A stretch of DNA of 64,000 nt from Micromonospora matsumotoense (GTDB taxonomy: Bacteria > Actinomycetota > Actinomycetes > Mycobacteriales > Micromonosporaceae), in the NCBI RefSeq assembly GCF_900091525.1, contig NZ_FMCU01000015.1, positions 113,921-177,920 on the forward strand. Direction: 5' to 3'. The notes beneath the pieces are model-generated. The model was not told the origin of the DNA. It did not search any database and saw nothing but the letters and a program-made list of their open reading frames with translations. Shown in pieces: positions 34,521 through 43,430 of this stretch (positions are counted from its first letter, which is position 1; every line of letters begins with the position of its first letter). Position numbers and translations under genes: made by a program.

Positions 34521-36353
34521 ATGTCGGGGCAGGCGCGGCTGGCGATCGACTACGGAGGCGCCAGCACGGTGGCGGTGCTCGCGTGGCCGGACGGCCGGTG
34601 GACCCCGGTCACCGTCGACGGTGCCCCCGCGATGCCCAGCGCCGTATGGGTGGCCGAGGACACCAGTGTGTGGACCGGGCAGCAGGCGTGGCAGGCCGCA
34701 GTGCGTCAGCCGCACCGGTTCGTGCCCGCGCCCCAACGGTTCGCCGAACAGACTCTCACCGTCGATGGCCGGCAGCTCGAGGCGGCGGACCTCGTGGCGG
34801 CCACCCTGCGCCGGGTCGCCGAGCAGGCCGGACAGTTGACCGGCGCGCCCCTGGAGGATGTGCGGCTCGTGGTGCCCGCCGGCTGGGGGCCCCGACGGCG
34901 CACGTGGATGCGGCACGCGGCGCACCGCGCCGGGCTGGGACAGCCCCGGCTGGTGGAGGCGCCGGTCGCGGTGGCCGAGCACCTGCTGGCCACCGGTGCC
35001 CAGATGCCGGTGGGCGCGTACCTGGCGGTGGTGGACGTCGGCGGTGGGGCGGAGGTGACGGTCCTGCGGCGTGGTCCCGCCGGGTTCGAGGTCCTCGCCA
35101 CCCTCGCCGACCCCGACGCCGGTGGGGATGCCATCGACCACGCCCTCGCCGCCATCCTGGCCGGCGGAGCCGACGGCGGTGGGTGGGCGTGGGCGGTGAG
35201 CGTACGGGCCGCGAAGGAAACTCTCGCCTACCACGCCGCCATCACCGTGCCGCAGCCCACCGGCACGGCGGTGGTGGCCACCAGCATGGTGCTGGAGCAG
35301 GTGGCCCGGCCGATCCTGGAACGGGTCGGGCAGCTCACCGCCGACGCGGTCGCCGCCGCGGAACTCACCACGGCGGACCTGGCCGGCATTGTCCTGGTCG
35401 GCGGCACGGCACGGCTACCGCAGACCGCGACGGTGATCGCCGAACTGGCCGGCCTGGCCCCGTGGGTCGTCGAGGACCCGGCGCTCGCCGCGGCCCGCGG
35501 CGCCGCCGGCGCAAGCAGCAGCAGCACCGCCAACGGTGAGCACACGGCGGGGCAGGAGCCGGTGCCGCCGGCACGGCGGGCGCTGGGCATCGCGGTGCCC
35601 GGCTTCGCGTCGCTGGTGATGATCACGCAGATGCTGCTCACCGTCACCCGCGGCGGCGTCTACCCCAACGAGTGGGCGGAACCGTCCTGGGGACAACTGG
35701 CGATGGCCGCCGTGTTCGCGGTCATCGCCTGCCTGTGCGCCGGCACGCTCCTGGGGTCCCTGGCCGCCGCCCACAGCGCCGCACCCACGACACGATCCCC
35801 TGCCGGCACCGTGAGTATCGGCATCCTGTCGGCCGTGTCGCTGGGCGCGGCCATCGCGAGCCTCTACGCGGTGATCGCCGCCCAGTACCTGAAGATGCCG
35901 GTCGGCCCGTTCCTGCGATGGGCCCTGCTCCCCCTCGCACCAGTCGCGGTCCTCGCCCTCATCGCCGCTGTTGTCGCCGCCCGCCAGTGGCGCACCCCGC
36001 CCGGCGGATGGTCGGCCCTGCTGTCGTTCCCCGCCAGTTCCGTGCTCACCGCCGCAGTCGGGATAGGCCTGGTCCAGTACTCGATGACTGCGGACCGGTG
36101 GCCGGACATGGTGTTCTGGATCGACCTGTCCGGCCGTGTAGGTGGACTGCTGCTCGGCATCGGCACGGTCATGGCGCTGGTCCGTCCCTGGGCGCTGCGG
36201 TTGGTCCTGGGCGCGCCGCTGGCGGTGATCACCTCCGCCATCACCGCGCCCCGCATGACCGGCACCCTCGCCGGTATCTACGCCACGGCCGTGGCCGTGT
36301 GGTGGGTGTACCGGCTGTGGACCCGCCTCGTCCGCACCCCGGCCACCACCTGA
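34521..36353 (+). CDS. Hsp70-like ATPase fused to a membrane domain
   Basis: A 610-residue protein. The N-terminal 330 residues are an actin/Hsp70-type ATPase: phosphate-1 motif LAIDYGGAST, VRLVVPAGWG, phosphate-2 motif AVVDVGGGAEVTV and the adenosine motif GIVLVGGTARLP. The usual substrate-binding domain is replaced by a linker and about six membrane segments (roughly 355-375, 395-415, 440-460, 475-495, 515-535, 560-590). Similar Hsp70-like membrane proteins occur in actinobacteria without known function. No ribosome site is visible. It overlaps a 27-codon ORF, and that overlaps the second BTAD gene, so the three are co-translated. Confidence 0.85.
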   Translation: MSGQARLAIDYGGASTVAVLAWPDGRWTPVTVDGAPAMPSAVWVAEDTSVWTGQQAWQAAVRQPHRFVPAPQRFAEQTLTVDGRQLEAADLVAATLRRVAEQAGQLTGAPLEDVRLVVPAGWGPRRRTWMRHAAHRAGLGQPRLVEAPVAVAEHLLATGAQMPVGAYLAVVDVGGGAEVTVLRRGPAGFEVLATLADPDAGGDAIDHALAAILAGGADGGGWAWAVSVRAAKETLAYHAAITVPQPTGTAVVATSMVLEQVARPILERVGQLTADAVAAAELTTADLAGIVLVGGTARLPQTATVIAELAGLAPWVVEDPALAAARGAAGASSSSTANGEHTAGQEPVPPARRALGIAVPGFASLVMITQMLLTVTRGGVYPNEWAEPSWGQLAMAAVFAVIACLCAGTLLGSLAAAHSAAPTTRSPAGTVSIGILSAVSLGAAIASLYAVIAAQYLKMPVGPFLRWALLPLAPVAVLALIAAVVAARQWRTPPGGWSALLSFPASSVLTAAVGIGLVQYSMTADRWPDMVFWIDLSGRVGGLLLGIGTVMALVRPWALRLVLGAPLAVITSAITAPRMTGTLAGIYATAVAVWWVYRLWTRLVRTPATT

Positions 36354-36436
36354 TGACCAGCCACCACCCCGCCGCCGTCGACCGCCCCTGCCCTCGGTGC
36401 GGAGGCCAGCCCGACCACCAGGAGTGGGCGCGGTGA
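36353..36436 (+). CDS. 27-residue CPRCG microprotein ORF
   Basis: An ATG overlaps the Hsp70-like stop (TGATG) and the frame of 27 codons ends in a GTGA overlap with the next gene at 36433. The product contains RPCPRCGGQPDHQEW, a zinc-knuckle-like half site. Precise overlaps on both sides argue that ribosomes traverse it. It may be a real microprotein, a half zinc site that dimerises, or only a coupling device; the CPRCGG motif favours the first. Confidence 0.5.
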   Translation: MTSHHPAAVDRPCPRCGGQPDHQEWAR

Positions 36437-38310
36437 GGTGGCCCCGACAGGTCGCCTCCGCGGCGGCACTCACCGCGATGCTGGTCGGCCCGCCGCTCGT
36501 GCTCACCTACGCCATCGGATGGCCCCTACCGGCCCACCTCACCCAGGGACAACTCCACCAGTGGGTCTCCGATCCCCTGACCGAGGAAACCTTGACCGCC
36601 GGTCTGGCGCTCCTCGCCTGGATGCTGTGGCTCCTGGTCGTCGGCATCGCCCTACGCGCCGCCGTGACACGCGCGGCGACGACCATCCGGCGGCTACGAC
36701 GCGTGCCGCTGCCCACCCCCATGCAGGCCACCGCCACCGGCATGGCCGGCGCCGCCGCCCTGTGGGCACCCACCACCACCGCCACCGCGACAGTCGATCA
36801 ACCCGCCCCCACTCCCACCAGCACGGATGAGCACCCCCGTCCCCAGCCCTCGCAGGCAGCCGCCGCAGGTGTCGACGTACCAGGAGGATGGATACCCACC
36901 GACACCGCACATCAGATCGCCGCCGCCGGTGCCGCGGTCTGGTTACGCCGCCGCCGCGTCTACCTACCCCAACCCCCCGGACGCCACCGCGACGACAGCG
37001 ACCTGACCGCCCTGCCGCCCACCGTCACCGCCGTCCAAGCCACACTTGCCGCCACCCCAGCCAGCCCGGTGCCCTCACCAGTCATCCCGACCGGAGGGGT
37101 AGGCCTGACCGGCCCTGGAGCCGCCGACGCCGCCCGCGGCTTCCTCATCACCACCCTGCTCCAAGCCCTCCGCCCCACCGGACACCCCACCACCGTCGTC
37201 ACCAGCCGAACCGACCTCCACACGCTCCTCGGACCACACACCCCACCCCTGCACGACGTGCCCGGACTGACCGTCACCGACACCCCCGACGACGCCATCA
37301 CCGTGCTGATGAAGGACCCGTCCGGACCACCGCCGACGCTACTCACCCACGCGCCCACCGACCCCACCACCGCCGCCCGGCTCACCACCGCACTTACCCA
37401 CACCACCGGCACCCTCGTCGGCCACTGGACCCCGGCGACCTGGCACATCGCGTCAGACGGACGCACCGCCAACGGCGGTGGGCAGGCGCGACTGTGCGTA
37501 CTCACCGCCACCGCCGCCCTCGACCTGCTCGCCGTTCTCGCCCCCACCAGGGCACCCACGGCGGTCATCCCCCGACAACGACCAGCAGAACCCACCCCAC
37601 CGCCCGAACCCGCCCCGGCGAAGACCTTCGCCCTGCATGTCCTCGGCACGCCCATCCTGCGGGCACAAGGCCAACCAATAATCATCCGCCGCAGCGCCGC
37701 CCTGCAGATCCTCGTCGCCCTCGCCGTCCACCCCGCCGGCCTCGCCACCCGCGATCTCGCCACCATGATCTGGCCAGGCCTGGCCCCCCACACCGTCAAC
37801 CGCCGCCTCTACACCACCCTCAGCGACCTGCGCAAAGACATCACCACCAGTGGACACCCCCACCCCATCGACCACACCGACGACCGATACCACCTCAACC
37901 ACCAGCAGATCGACGTCGACCTCTGGCAACTGCACGCCGCCATCGCCCACGCCGCCACCACCGTCACCCACCCCACCCACGCCTACCAGACGATCATCGA
38001 CCACTACACCGGCGACATCGCGGTCAACCACAGCTGGCCCTGGCTCGACCCGATACGCGAAAGCACCCGGCGACACGTCATCGACTCCCATACCGCCCTT
38101 GCCCGTGACGCTGCCGACCCGACAGCACGGCTACTTCACCTCCAAGACGCCCTCCACATCGACCCCTACAACGAAGACCTCCACGACCAAGCTGCCCGCG
38201 CACTCATCACACTCGGCAGACCCCACGACGCCGAGACGCTCCTCGGCCGCTACCACCAGAGGCTCACTGATGCGGGCCTGACGCCACCCCGCCTCGCCGG
38301 AGGGCAATGA
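36433..38310 (+). CDS. second membrane protein with C-terminal BTAD regulator domain
   Basis: A 625-residue protein starting at GTG with AGGAG 9 bases upstream. Membrane segments lie near 6-28 and 52-75, and perhaps 100-118. A long linker and an alpha/beta region (about 200-370) follow. The C-terminal 250 residues repeat the SARP/BTAD layout of the 31328-34141 protein: IIIRRSAALQILVALAVHP, then RRLYTTLSDLRKDI, then helical repeats including LHIDPYNEDLHDQAARALI. It is a paralogue of that protein but lacks a LysM domain. The two BTAD membrane proteins flank the Hsp70-like protein and may sense different signals. Confidence 0.85.
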   Translation: MRWPRQVASAAALTAMLVGPPLVLTYAIGWPLPAHLTQGQLHQWVSDPLTEETLTAGLALLAWMLWLLVVGIALRAAVTRAATTIRRLRRVPLPTPMQATATGMAGAAALWAPTTTATATVDQPAPTPTSTDEHPRPQPSQAAAAGVDVPGGWIPTDTAHQIAAAGAAVWLRRRRVYLPQPPGRHRDDSDLTALPPTVTAVQATLAATPASPVPSPVIPTGGVGLTGPGAADAARGFLITTLLQALRPTGHPTTVVTSRTDLHTLLGPHTPPLHDVPGLTVTDTPDDAITVLMKDPSGPPPTLLTHAPTDPTTAARLTTALTHTTGTLVGHWTPATWHIASDGRTANGGGQARLCVLTATAALDLLAVLAPTRAPTAVIPRQRPAEPTPPPEPAPAKTFALHVLGTPILRAQGQPIIIRRSAALQILVALAVHPAGLATRDLATMIWPGLAPHTVNRRLYTTLSDLRKDITTSGHPHPIDHTDDRYHLNHQQIDVDLWQLHAAIAHAATTVTHPTHAYQTIIDHYTGDIAVNHSWPWLDPIRESTRRHVIDSHTALARDAADPTARLLHLQDALHIDPYNEDLHDQAARALITLGRPHDAETLLGRYHQRLTDAGLTPPRLAGGQ

Positions 38311-39016
38311 GACGCTGCGGTCACCGGGCTCCGGCATTGGTGTAGCCGCGCATTCCGACCTCGGGTGTCCGGGCACTCTGCGGGTGATCAACGGCTTGGT
38401 GGCCATGGCAGACGAGTTCGGGGCACCAGCGCGCTGAATGAGCGGCCTCCTCGGTCTGTTGGTCGCGATCTTGGAGGCCAAGGGGCAGCCGGTCGATGAC
38501 CTGCGCTCCCGCCCGGTTAGAACTCATCCCTCTCCAGCAGAAAGCTGTCTACTGGACACCGCAGCGGAGGATCCACCGCCTCACACACCGGCACCGCTGC
38601 CGTCCTGCGCCCTTGACCTCGCCACCCACCTCATGACCGGCAGAGCTTTCCGCCCATGTCGCACACGGTGTCCGTCGCCCGGTCGAAACGCTGCTGAACA
38701 GCGCAACCTTCGAGCATGTCTCTCGTTTGGAGAGGTTGTCGGCTAGCGCAACAGGAGAGAGAATTGCCGCGCTTCGAAGTCCACCCATCGATCGCCCGGG
38801 CTGTAAGGATCCTTACACTCTGCCGCTTCATCATAGGCTACTCGCAGGAGAACGAGGAGAAGACGATAAGTTATCGAAACATATATTGCCCATGTCGGCG
38901 ACACTATCGCATCGTCAACAACATGCCACCTAAACCCAAGGAGTACGCCGATGACCTCCTGCAATGGGCATTTGCGTTGAATTGCTGGCAGGGCAGCAAA
39001 GAAGGGGCGAGGTCAG
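38311..39016. other. no gene recognised; GC content falls
   Basis: Open frames to about 38750 have atypical products and no family resemblance. From about 38780 the sequence becomes distinctly AT-richer, continuing into the 39017 gene. A short frame from 38923 (MPPKPKEYADDLLQWAFALN) runs into that gene's start and could be a small upstream ORF, but support is weak. Confidence 0.45.
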
Positions 39017-39334
39017 ATGCGGGTCCGGATCACTCTTCGAGCAGCCGTTTTGGCAGACGAAGGTCAAGGCCTCTCTCCTGCGTTCCTCGGTCAACGCGCT
39101 ACACAGCTGATGGAAAAGCTACTCTCCTTTGAAAGTCAAGGGAACGAAATCTACAACAGCTCGGTCTCGGTCGATGTAGACGAGAGTACGATAGTAATTG
39201 AAACGACGCTGGAAGCGAGGGATGCCTACCCAGTCGCAAAAGGCTTCCTGGCGGTCGTTCAGGAAGCCGAGTTACTAGACAACCCGTCTGCCATTCAACG
39301 AGGAAGGTTGCAACTCGTCAGAGCGTCATCGTAG
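39017..39334 (+). CDS. hypothetical protein, AT-richer
   Basis: A 105-residue protein with a weak purine-rich stretch (AGGGGCGAGG) before the ATG. It reads as strand-helix-strand (MRVRITLRAAVLADEG, then RATQLMEKLLSFESQG, then VSVDVDESTIVIETTL, then a helix and a final strand), like a small ferredoxin-type fold. Lower GC content than the surroundings suggests separate origin. It may be the second gene of a pair whose first member is degraded. No family is recognised. Confidence 0.55.
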   Translation: MRVRITLRAAVLADEGQGLSPAFLGQRATQLMEKLLSFESQGNEIYNSSVSVDVDESTIVIETTLEARDAYPVAKGFLAVVQEAELLDNPSAIQRGRLQLVRASS

Positions 39335-39367
39335 ATAGCTCCGACATCTGACTTGCGTCAGAGGAAG

Positions 39368-39830
39368 CTACCAATATTGCGCCGGCCAGTGGTCTCCGGG
39401 ACGTCGGCTCGGCGGAAGTGCTCGGCGGCGATGTAGCCTATCTTTCTCCTTCGCCCTTCGTCTCGCCGCCGGTCTTCTCTTCTGCGGTGTCGGGTGTTTC
39501 TTTGGGGATGGCGGAGCCGAGATCAGCGTGGACGGCCCAGCGGGGAGACTCCCGGCGGCGTGAGAGGTGGCCGCGTAGGCGGCGCGGTGTCCGGTTGCGC
39601 TGGGGTTCCAGGTGGTGGCGCTGTCGATATTCAGGCCGAGCAGGCGACTGAGCACGACTGCCGGGAGCTCGGAGGCCAACTCCATCAGGGTGGTGTTGCG
39701 CGCGAGCCGGCCTCGGATATCGAAGGCTTGCAGGCGTCGCATGGCGTGGCGTGCGCTCATCGGTTGGCCCGGCCTGCCCGCCCGGGAACAGCCAGGAAGC
39801 CTCGTCAGTGCGTCCGATCACTGCATGCCC
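39368..39830 (-). pseudogene. tyrosine recombinase/integrase C-terminal remnant
   Basis: On the minus strand, WLFPGGQAG (one frame) followed by MSARHAMRRLQAFDIRGRLA and LMELASELPAVVLSRLLGLN (next frame) match the C-terminal part of actinobacterial phage-type integrases. The two pieces join if one extra C near 39763 is removed, so a single-base frameshift separates them. The upstream catalytic domain is absent, and the segment after SATTW is garbled. It is thus a dead fragment of an integrase-like gene. Confidence 0.65.
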
Positions 39831-40405
39831 GTGGCGCTGGGCGAACAGTGTGCGACTATCTCCACCAGCTGCTGAGCGACTCCACCTCCGCCGCAGACGA
39901 CCATGGAAGCTGAGCAGCGTTATTCTTGCCTGCCAGGATGTGATCCGTCCCGGACACGATCACGGTTCTGTCCAGACGCGCCGCACCCAGGCCGAACACG
40001 TAAATCGACGCAGTACCCGGCTGGAGTACTAGACAAGAGGAATGATCATCAAGGGCTGTCCCTATGATCATCCGGGCCGATGCCACCACCCAGCAGGTTA
40101 AAGATCAAGTTAGCGGACTACGCCGATTACGTCCTGCCGCTCGATGTGCAAGGCACCATGCCGGAGGGCCAGCCGGCGGCGGGCCACACCGCAATCATGA
40201 CTCGACTCTGCAACAGCGCGTATTGCCTGCCATCGGGCCTGACCACGCGGCCCGGGTAGTCAGGCGCGTCCCCCACGTACACGAGCTGCTCCGGGGGACG
40301 GGATTCCGACACCTCCGGCCGCCTCGTGCGGTCATATTAGGCTGCGTAGCCGGTACGGTGGTTCTCCATCGAGAGAGCCCGCAGTCACGGTTGTCAGGAG
40401 TCGCC
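39831..40405. other. no gene recognised
   Basis: Only short, unconvincing frames. ATGATCATC occurs twice, about 21 bases apart, near 40042-40071. A minus-strand frame of 61 codons (40127-40312) contains PDYPGRVVRPDGRQYALL and could be a gene remnant. AGGAG near 40396 serves the next gene. Confidence 0.4.
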
Positions 40406-41425
40406 ATGCCGTCGAATGGCCGTACGTCGGCCAAGGCTCTCGAAGACCTCAAGGACCATTTTCGGGAGGTCTGTTCCGTCCTTGGCATGCTCGACCCGGT
40501 CCAGATCGCCGCCCGTACGGCCGGTGGTGTCGTCCCGGAGACGGTGATGAAGATGTTCTCCGGTCCGGCCCTGCCGGCCTGGGAGTACTGGCTGCAAGTC
40601 ACCGAGGCCCTCGGTGGTGACGTGCAGGTGATCGAAAAATTATGGGTTACCGCCGTCAAGGAGGAGGGCAGCTTCGAGCTCGGTCAGGCCGGATCGGGCC
40701 ACACGACGGCCGGGGAGCACGCCATCGCGATCCCGAGTGATCCTGAGCACCTTCAGGCGCTGGGCCGGCAGTTGCGACGACGCGCGGACGCCGAGCGCGA
40801 GCACCACGATGAAATCGTCCGCGGCATGCGCTCGGTCGAGGGTGAGGTCGACCGTGTCTCGGCCCTGATCGAGGCCCTGCGTAGGAAGGCTGACGAGGAC
40901 CGGCTGGCGCAGCGGATCAACGAATTGGAGTCCGAGCGCCGCCGGCTGCGCCGAGAGATCAAACGGTTGAAGGGCGAGCTCTACGCCGTCAGCACCGAAC
41001 GCGAGCGGATCGCTACCGAGCTTGCGGAGGTGAATTACCGGCTGGTTGAGTTTCAGTTCGAACGGGCGCAGTATGAGGAACGGCTTAAGTACCAAGCCGA
41101 ACTGCAACTGCGCGATACTCAGGAGGAGCTCCGCAAAATCGACGAGGCATGGGGCATTCGGATGAAGCGGCTAACCGAGGAGCTTTCCTCGATCCAGGAA
41201 AAGGCAGGGCGGGAGGCCGTGGAATTGCGGCAGTCGCTGTCCGAGATGAGCAGAGATAGGGCGAACTTCCAGCGGGCGAACCAGCAACTCCGGGCTGAGA
41301 ACAAGGAGTGCGGCGCTGCCCTAGACGCCGCACGCAAGACGATCGATCAGGTTTACCGCCGGTGGTGGGTTCGCCTCCTCGTGCCCCGGCAGCTGTCAGG
41401 CACGGGCGGCCCGGTCCGTTCCTGA
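40406..41425 (+). CDS. coiled-coil protein with N-terminal helical domain
   Basis: A 339-residue protein starting at ATG after AGGAG. Residues 1-85 look like the N-terminal region of actinomycete XRE-type proteins (LKDHFREVCSVLGM, PAWEYWLQVTEALGG) without a clear helix-turn-helix. Residues about 115-310 form a long, heavily charged coiled coil with heptads (ADEDRLAQRINELESERRRL and on). The tail ends near a Trp-Trp pair, RRWWVRLLVP. Coiled coils of this type are seen in scaffold, toxin-regulatory or signalling proteins, and the role here is unknown. It overlaps the convergent pentapeptide gene by 30 bases. Confidence 0.75.
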   Translation: MPSNGRTSAKALEDLKDHFREVCSVLGMLDPVQIAARTAGGVVPETVMKMFSGPALPAWEYWLQVTEALGGDVQVIEKLWVTAVKEEGSFELGQAGSGHTTAGEHAIAIPSDPEHLQALGRQLRRRADAEREHHDEIVRGMRSVEGEVDRVSALIEALRRKADEDRLAQRINELESERRRLRREIKRLKGELYAVSTERERIATELAEVNYRLVEFQFERAQYEERLKYQAELQLRDTQEELRKIDEAWGIRMKRLTEELSSIQEKAGREAVELRQSLSEMSRDRANFQRANQQLRAENKECGAALDAARKTIDQVYRRWWVRLLVPRQLSGTGGPVRS

Positions 41426-42415
41426 GGAGGTGGCAAGGTGTGACGGTAGCTCCGTGGCGTCGTCCAGCAACGCTGTCGTTAACTGGTCGGCGGTGAGACC
41501 GTTGACGTCCGGTGGGGTCAGCAGAGCACCGTAGAGTTGGGCTCCCTCAAGGATCGTGCCCTCTAGTCGTGCCGCTACGAGACTCGCCCGATCCAGCCGT
41601 GCCCCGGCAAGGGCAGCCCAGCTCAGATCGGCGGCGGTAAGGAACGCATCTTCGAGACCGCTGTTCACCAGTAGCGCCTCCGTGAGGTCGGCGTCCAGAA
41701 ACGATGCGCCGCGCAGGTCGGCTCCGCTGAGGTCAGCCCCCTTAAGGCACGAGTTGTCGAAGCGCGTCAGGGGCAAATGCCCATCGGACATCACCGCGCC
41801 GCGGAGATTGGTGCCTGAGAGATCGAGAGCGCGGGTCTCCGACCTCCGGGGTCTGCGGCACAGCACGGTCAGGGCTGACTGAACGTCAACCAGGGGTGGC
41901 GCGGCCGACTCGCCGTCAGCTGACTTGCCCTCCGGCCGTGCGGCATGCCGACGGACGAAGGTGGCCAGTACCTCGACCACCGTCCAGTGGTCCTGCGGGG
42001 ACTCAGCCATCAGCCGTTCCAGGGCGTAGATCCCGCCGACTCGCTCCATTGGCTCTGCGGACCCGAGCTGCGTTACCGCCTTGCCATACCGATCTGCCCA
42101 CTGACCGCGTCTGGTCAGAAAGAAGGTACGCGCAGTGAATGCTAGCCCGGCCGCCGTCACGACGCCGGCAACGGCCACGAGAAGCATTTGACGTGTCGCG
42201 TTGAGGGACGCCGAGACGTCCTTGTCGGACACGCCCGTCAGCGGCGTCAGCCATCGAGCCACCGGACCGATGAGAAAGGCCAAGACTCCGCACGTAGTAA
42301 CCGCCGAGGCGGCCAGCATGAAAAGTGGCCAGCGTCGTCGGATCGCACTGGCGCGGGACAGCCGTCGCTCCACCATGTCCATGCTCAAAGCCAACCGGCG
42401 CCGCAGAGAACGCAT
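41396..42415 (-). CDS. pentapeptide-repeat membrane protein
   Basis: A 339-residue protein with two membrane segments (about 30-52 and 76-98), a linker region with ERVGGIYALERLM, and a C-terminal right-handed beta-helix of pentapeptide repeats A(D/N)Lxx from about 190 to 300 (LDLSGTNLRGA, KGADLSGADLRGASF, TAADLSWAALAGA). This layout is common in actinobacteria; most members have no known role, and some pentapeptide proteins mimic DNA to inhibit gyrase. It converges on the coiled-coil gene with a 30-base tail overlap and diverges from an exonuclease remnant whose start it overlaps. Confidence 0.85.
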   Translation of the reverse strand: MRSLRRRLALSMDMVERRLSRASAIRRRWPLFMLAASAVTTCGVLAFLIGPVARWLTPLTGVSDKDVSASLNATRQMLLVAVAGVVTAAGLAFTARTFFLTRRGQWADRYGKAVTQLGSAEPMERVGGIYALERLMAESPQDHWTVVEVLATFVRRHAARPEGKSADGESAAPPLVDVQSALTVLCRRPRRSETRALDLSGTNLRGAVMSDGHLPLTRFDNSCLKGADLSGADLRGASFLDADLTEALLVNSGLEDAFLTAADLSWAALAGARLDRASLVAARLEGTILEGAQLYGALLTPPDVNGLTADQLTTALLDDATELPSHLATSSGTDRAARA

Positions 42416-42872
42416 GGCTCATGATGGCACGCAGGCCGTAGCGGTCAGCTCAGCCCCGCGCCCGAGTGTGCTGCCGTCAGTCCTGGCCGACCGGATCAAC
42501 GGCCGCTACCTCGTCGGCCACAACATCAACGTCGACTGGCGACTACTGCACCGCCAGGTCCCCGGCATCCAGCCCGCCGGCCTCATCGACACCCTGCGCC
42601 TCGCCCGCACGCTGGCCACCGGCCGCCCGCACAGCCTGGCCTCACTCATCGACGCGCTCGGCCTCACCGATCACGTCAACGCCGCCGCACCCGGATCGCA
42701 GCCACACCGCGCACTCTGGGACACCATCGCCGCAGCGATGCTGCTGCCTAAACTGATCAACAAACGCTGGGCGGCACCGCCAACGATCACCGAACTGGTC
42801 GCCGTAGCCGGCATACCGACGACCCCCGCGAGGCAGACACCGTCCCATACCCCCCAGCCCGCTCTATTCTGA
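42414..42872 (+). pseudogene. DnaQ-like 3'-5' exonuclease lacking its first motif
   Basis: The 152-codon frame contains exonuclease motif II (YLVGHNINVDWRLLH) and motif III (HRALWDTIAAAMLL), but the first motif with its DxE metal ligands, normally 80 residues earlier, is absent. The start overlaps the divergent pentapeptide gene, so the 5' end was probably cut off and joined to new DNA. Without the first acidic pair the product cannot be an active nuclease. Confidence 0.7.
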
Positions 42873-42917
42873 GCAGTCACACCGCGCCGGGCTCGGTCAG
42901 CCGCAGCCACTGCCGCA

Positions 42918-43342
42918 TCAGGCAGGATGACCAGTGGTGACCTGGACTCCCGGCCACCGCTGCGTCGGGCGGTGCCGGGCAAGCCGCTCGTGGGAGGTCT
43001 TCTCGCTGACTCGGCAGGGGTTGCGCCGCCACACGCCGTCGAGGAGGTCGTCGAGGCCGTGCGGCGCGCAGACCGCGGTGTGGTTGTCGGGGTCAAGGTG
43101 GATCGCGACGACGGTCGCGTACTCAGGCCAAGTGGCGACCCCCTCGACGATGCCGCGCACCGGTGGGACTGGCAGTCCGCCGAACCGTTGCGGATACCAG
43201 GTGTGCACGACGGCCTGGTTCTTCGCCTCCCACGGCAGACCCGGCCCGATCACGGCCAGCCGGGCGATGGCCCGATCATCGTTGTCCCGGCCTCAGGGTC
43301 GGCGAGGTCGAAAAACGTCACCTTCACATCCGCAGGTCGCAC
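42918..43342 (-). pseudogene. frameshifted nucleotidyltransferase-family gene (NTP_transf_6-like)
   Basis: On the minus strand one frame gives VKVTFFDLADPEAGTTMIGP and then stops; a second frame resumes with IGPGLPWEAKNQAVVHTWYP, ATWPEYATVVAIHL and APHGLDDLLDGVWRRNP. Together they match the C-terminal two-thirds of the NTP_transf_6/DUF925 family. The shift lies at a direct repeat GGCCCGATCA (43243-43252 and 43269-43278), so a 26-base duplication-type insertion broke the gene. The N-terminus is missing as well. Confidence 0.75.
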
Positions 43343-43430
43343 CTGTTTCTTCCTTGGCGGCGTACGTCTTGAGCATCTCACGGTGGACACGGGCTGCTCT
43401 GAGCTGCGGAGTTCCGGTCCGGACGTGGTG

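Noticed and set aside
38438..38746. 102-codon plus-strand frame after the second BTAD gene
   Set aside because: It has no ribosome site, the composition changes midway, and neither strand gives a recognisable product.
40127..40312. 61-codon minus-strand frame
   Set aside because: It contains a plausible protein-like stretch but no start signal or relatives that I recognise; kept only as a possible remnant in the intergenic note.
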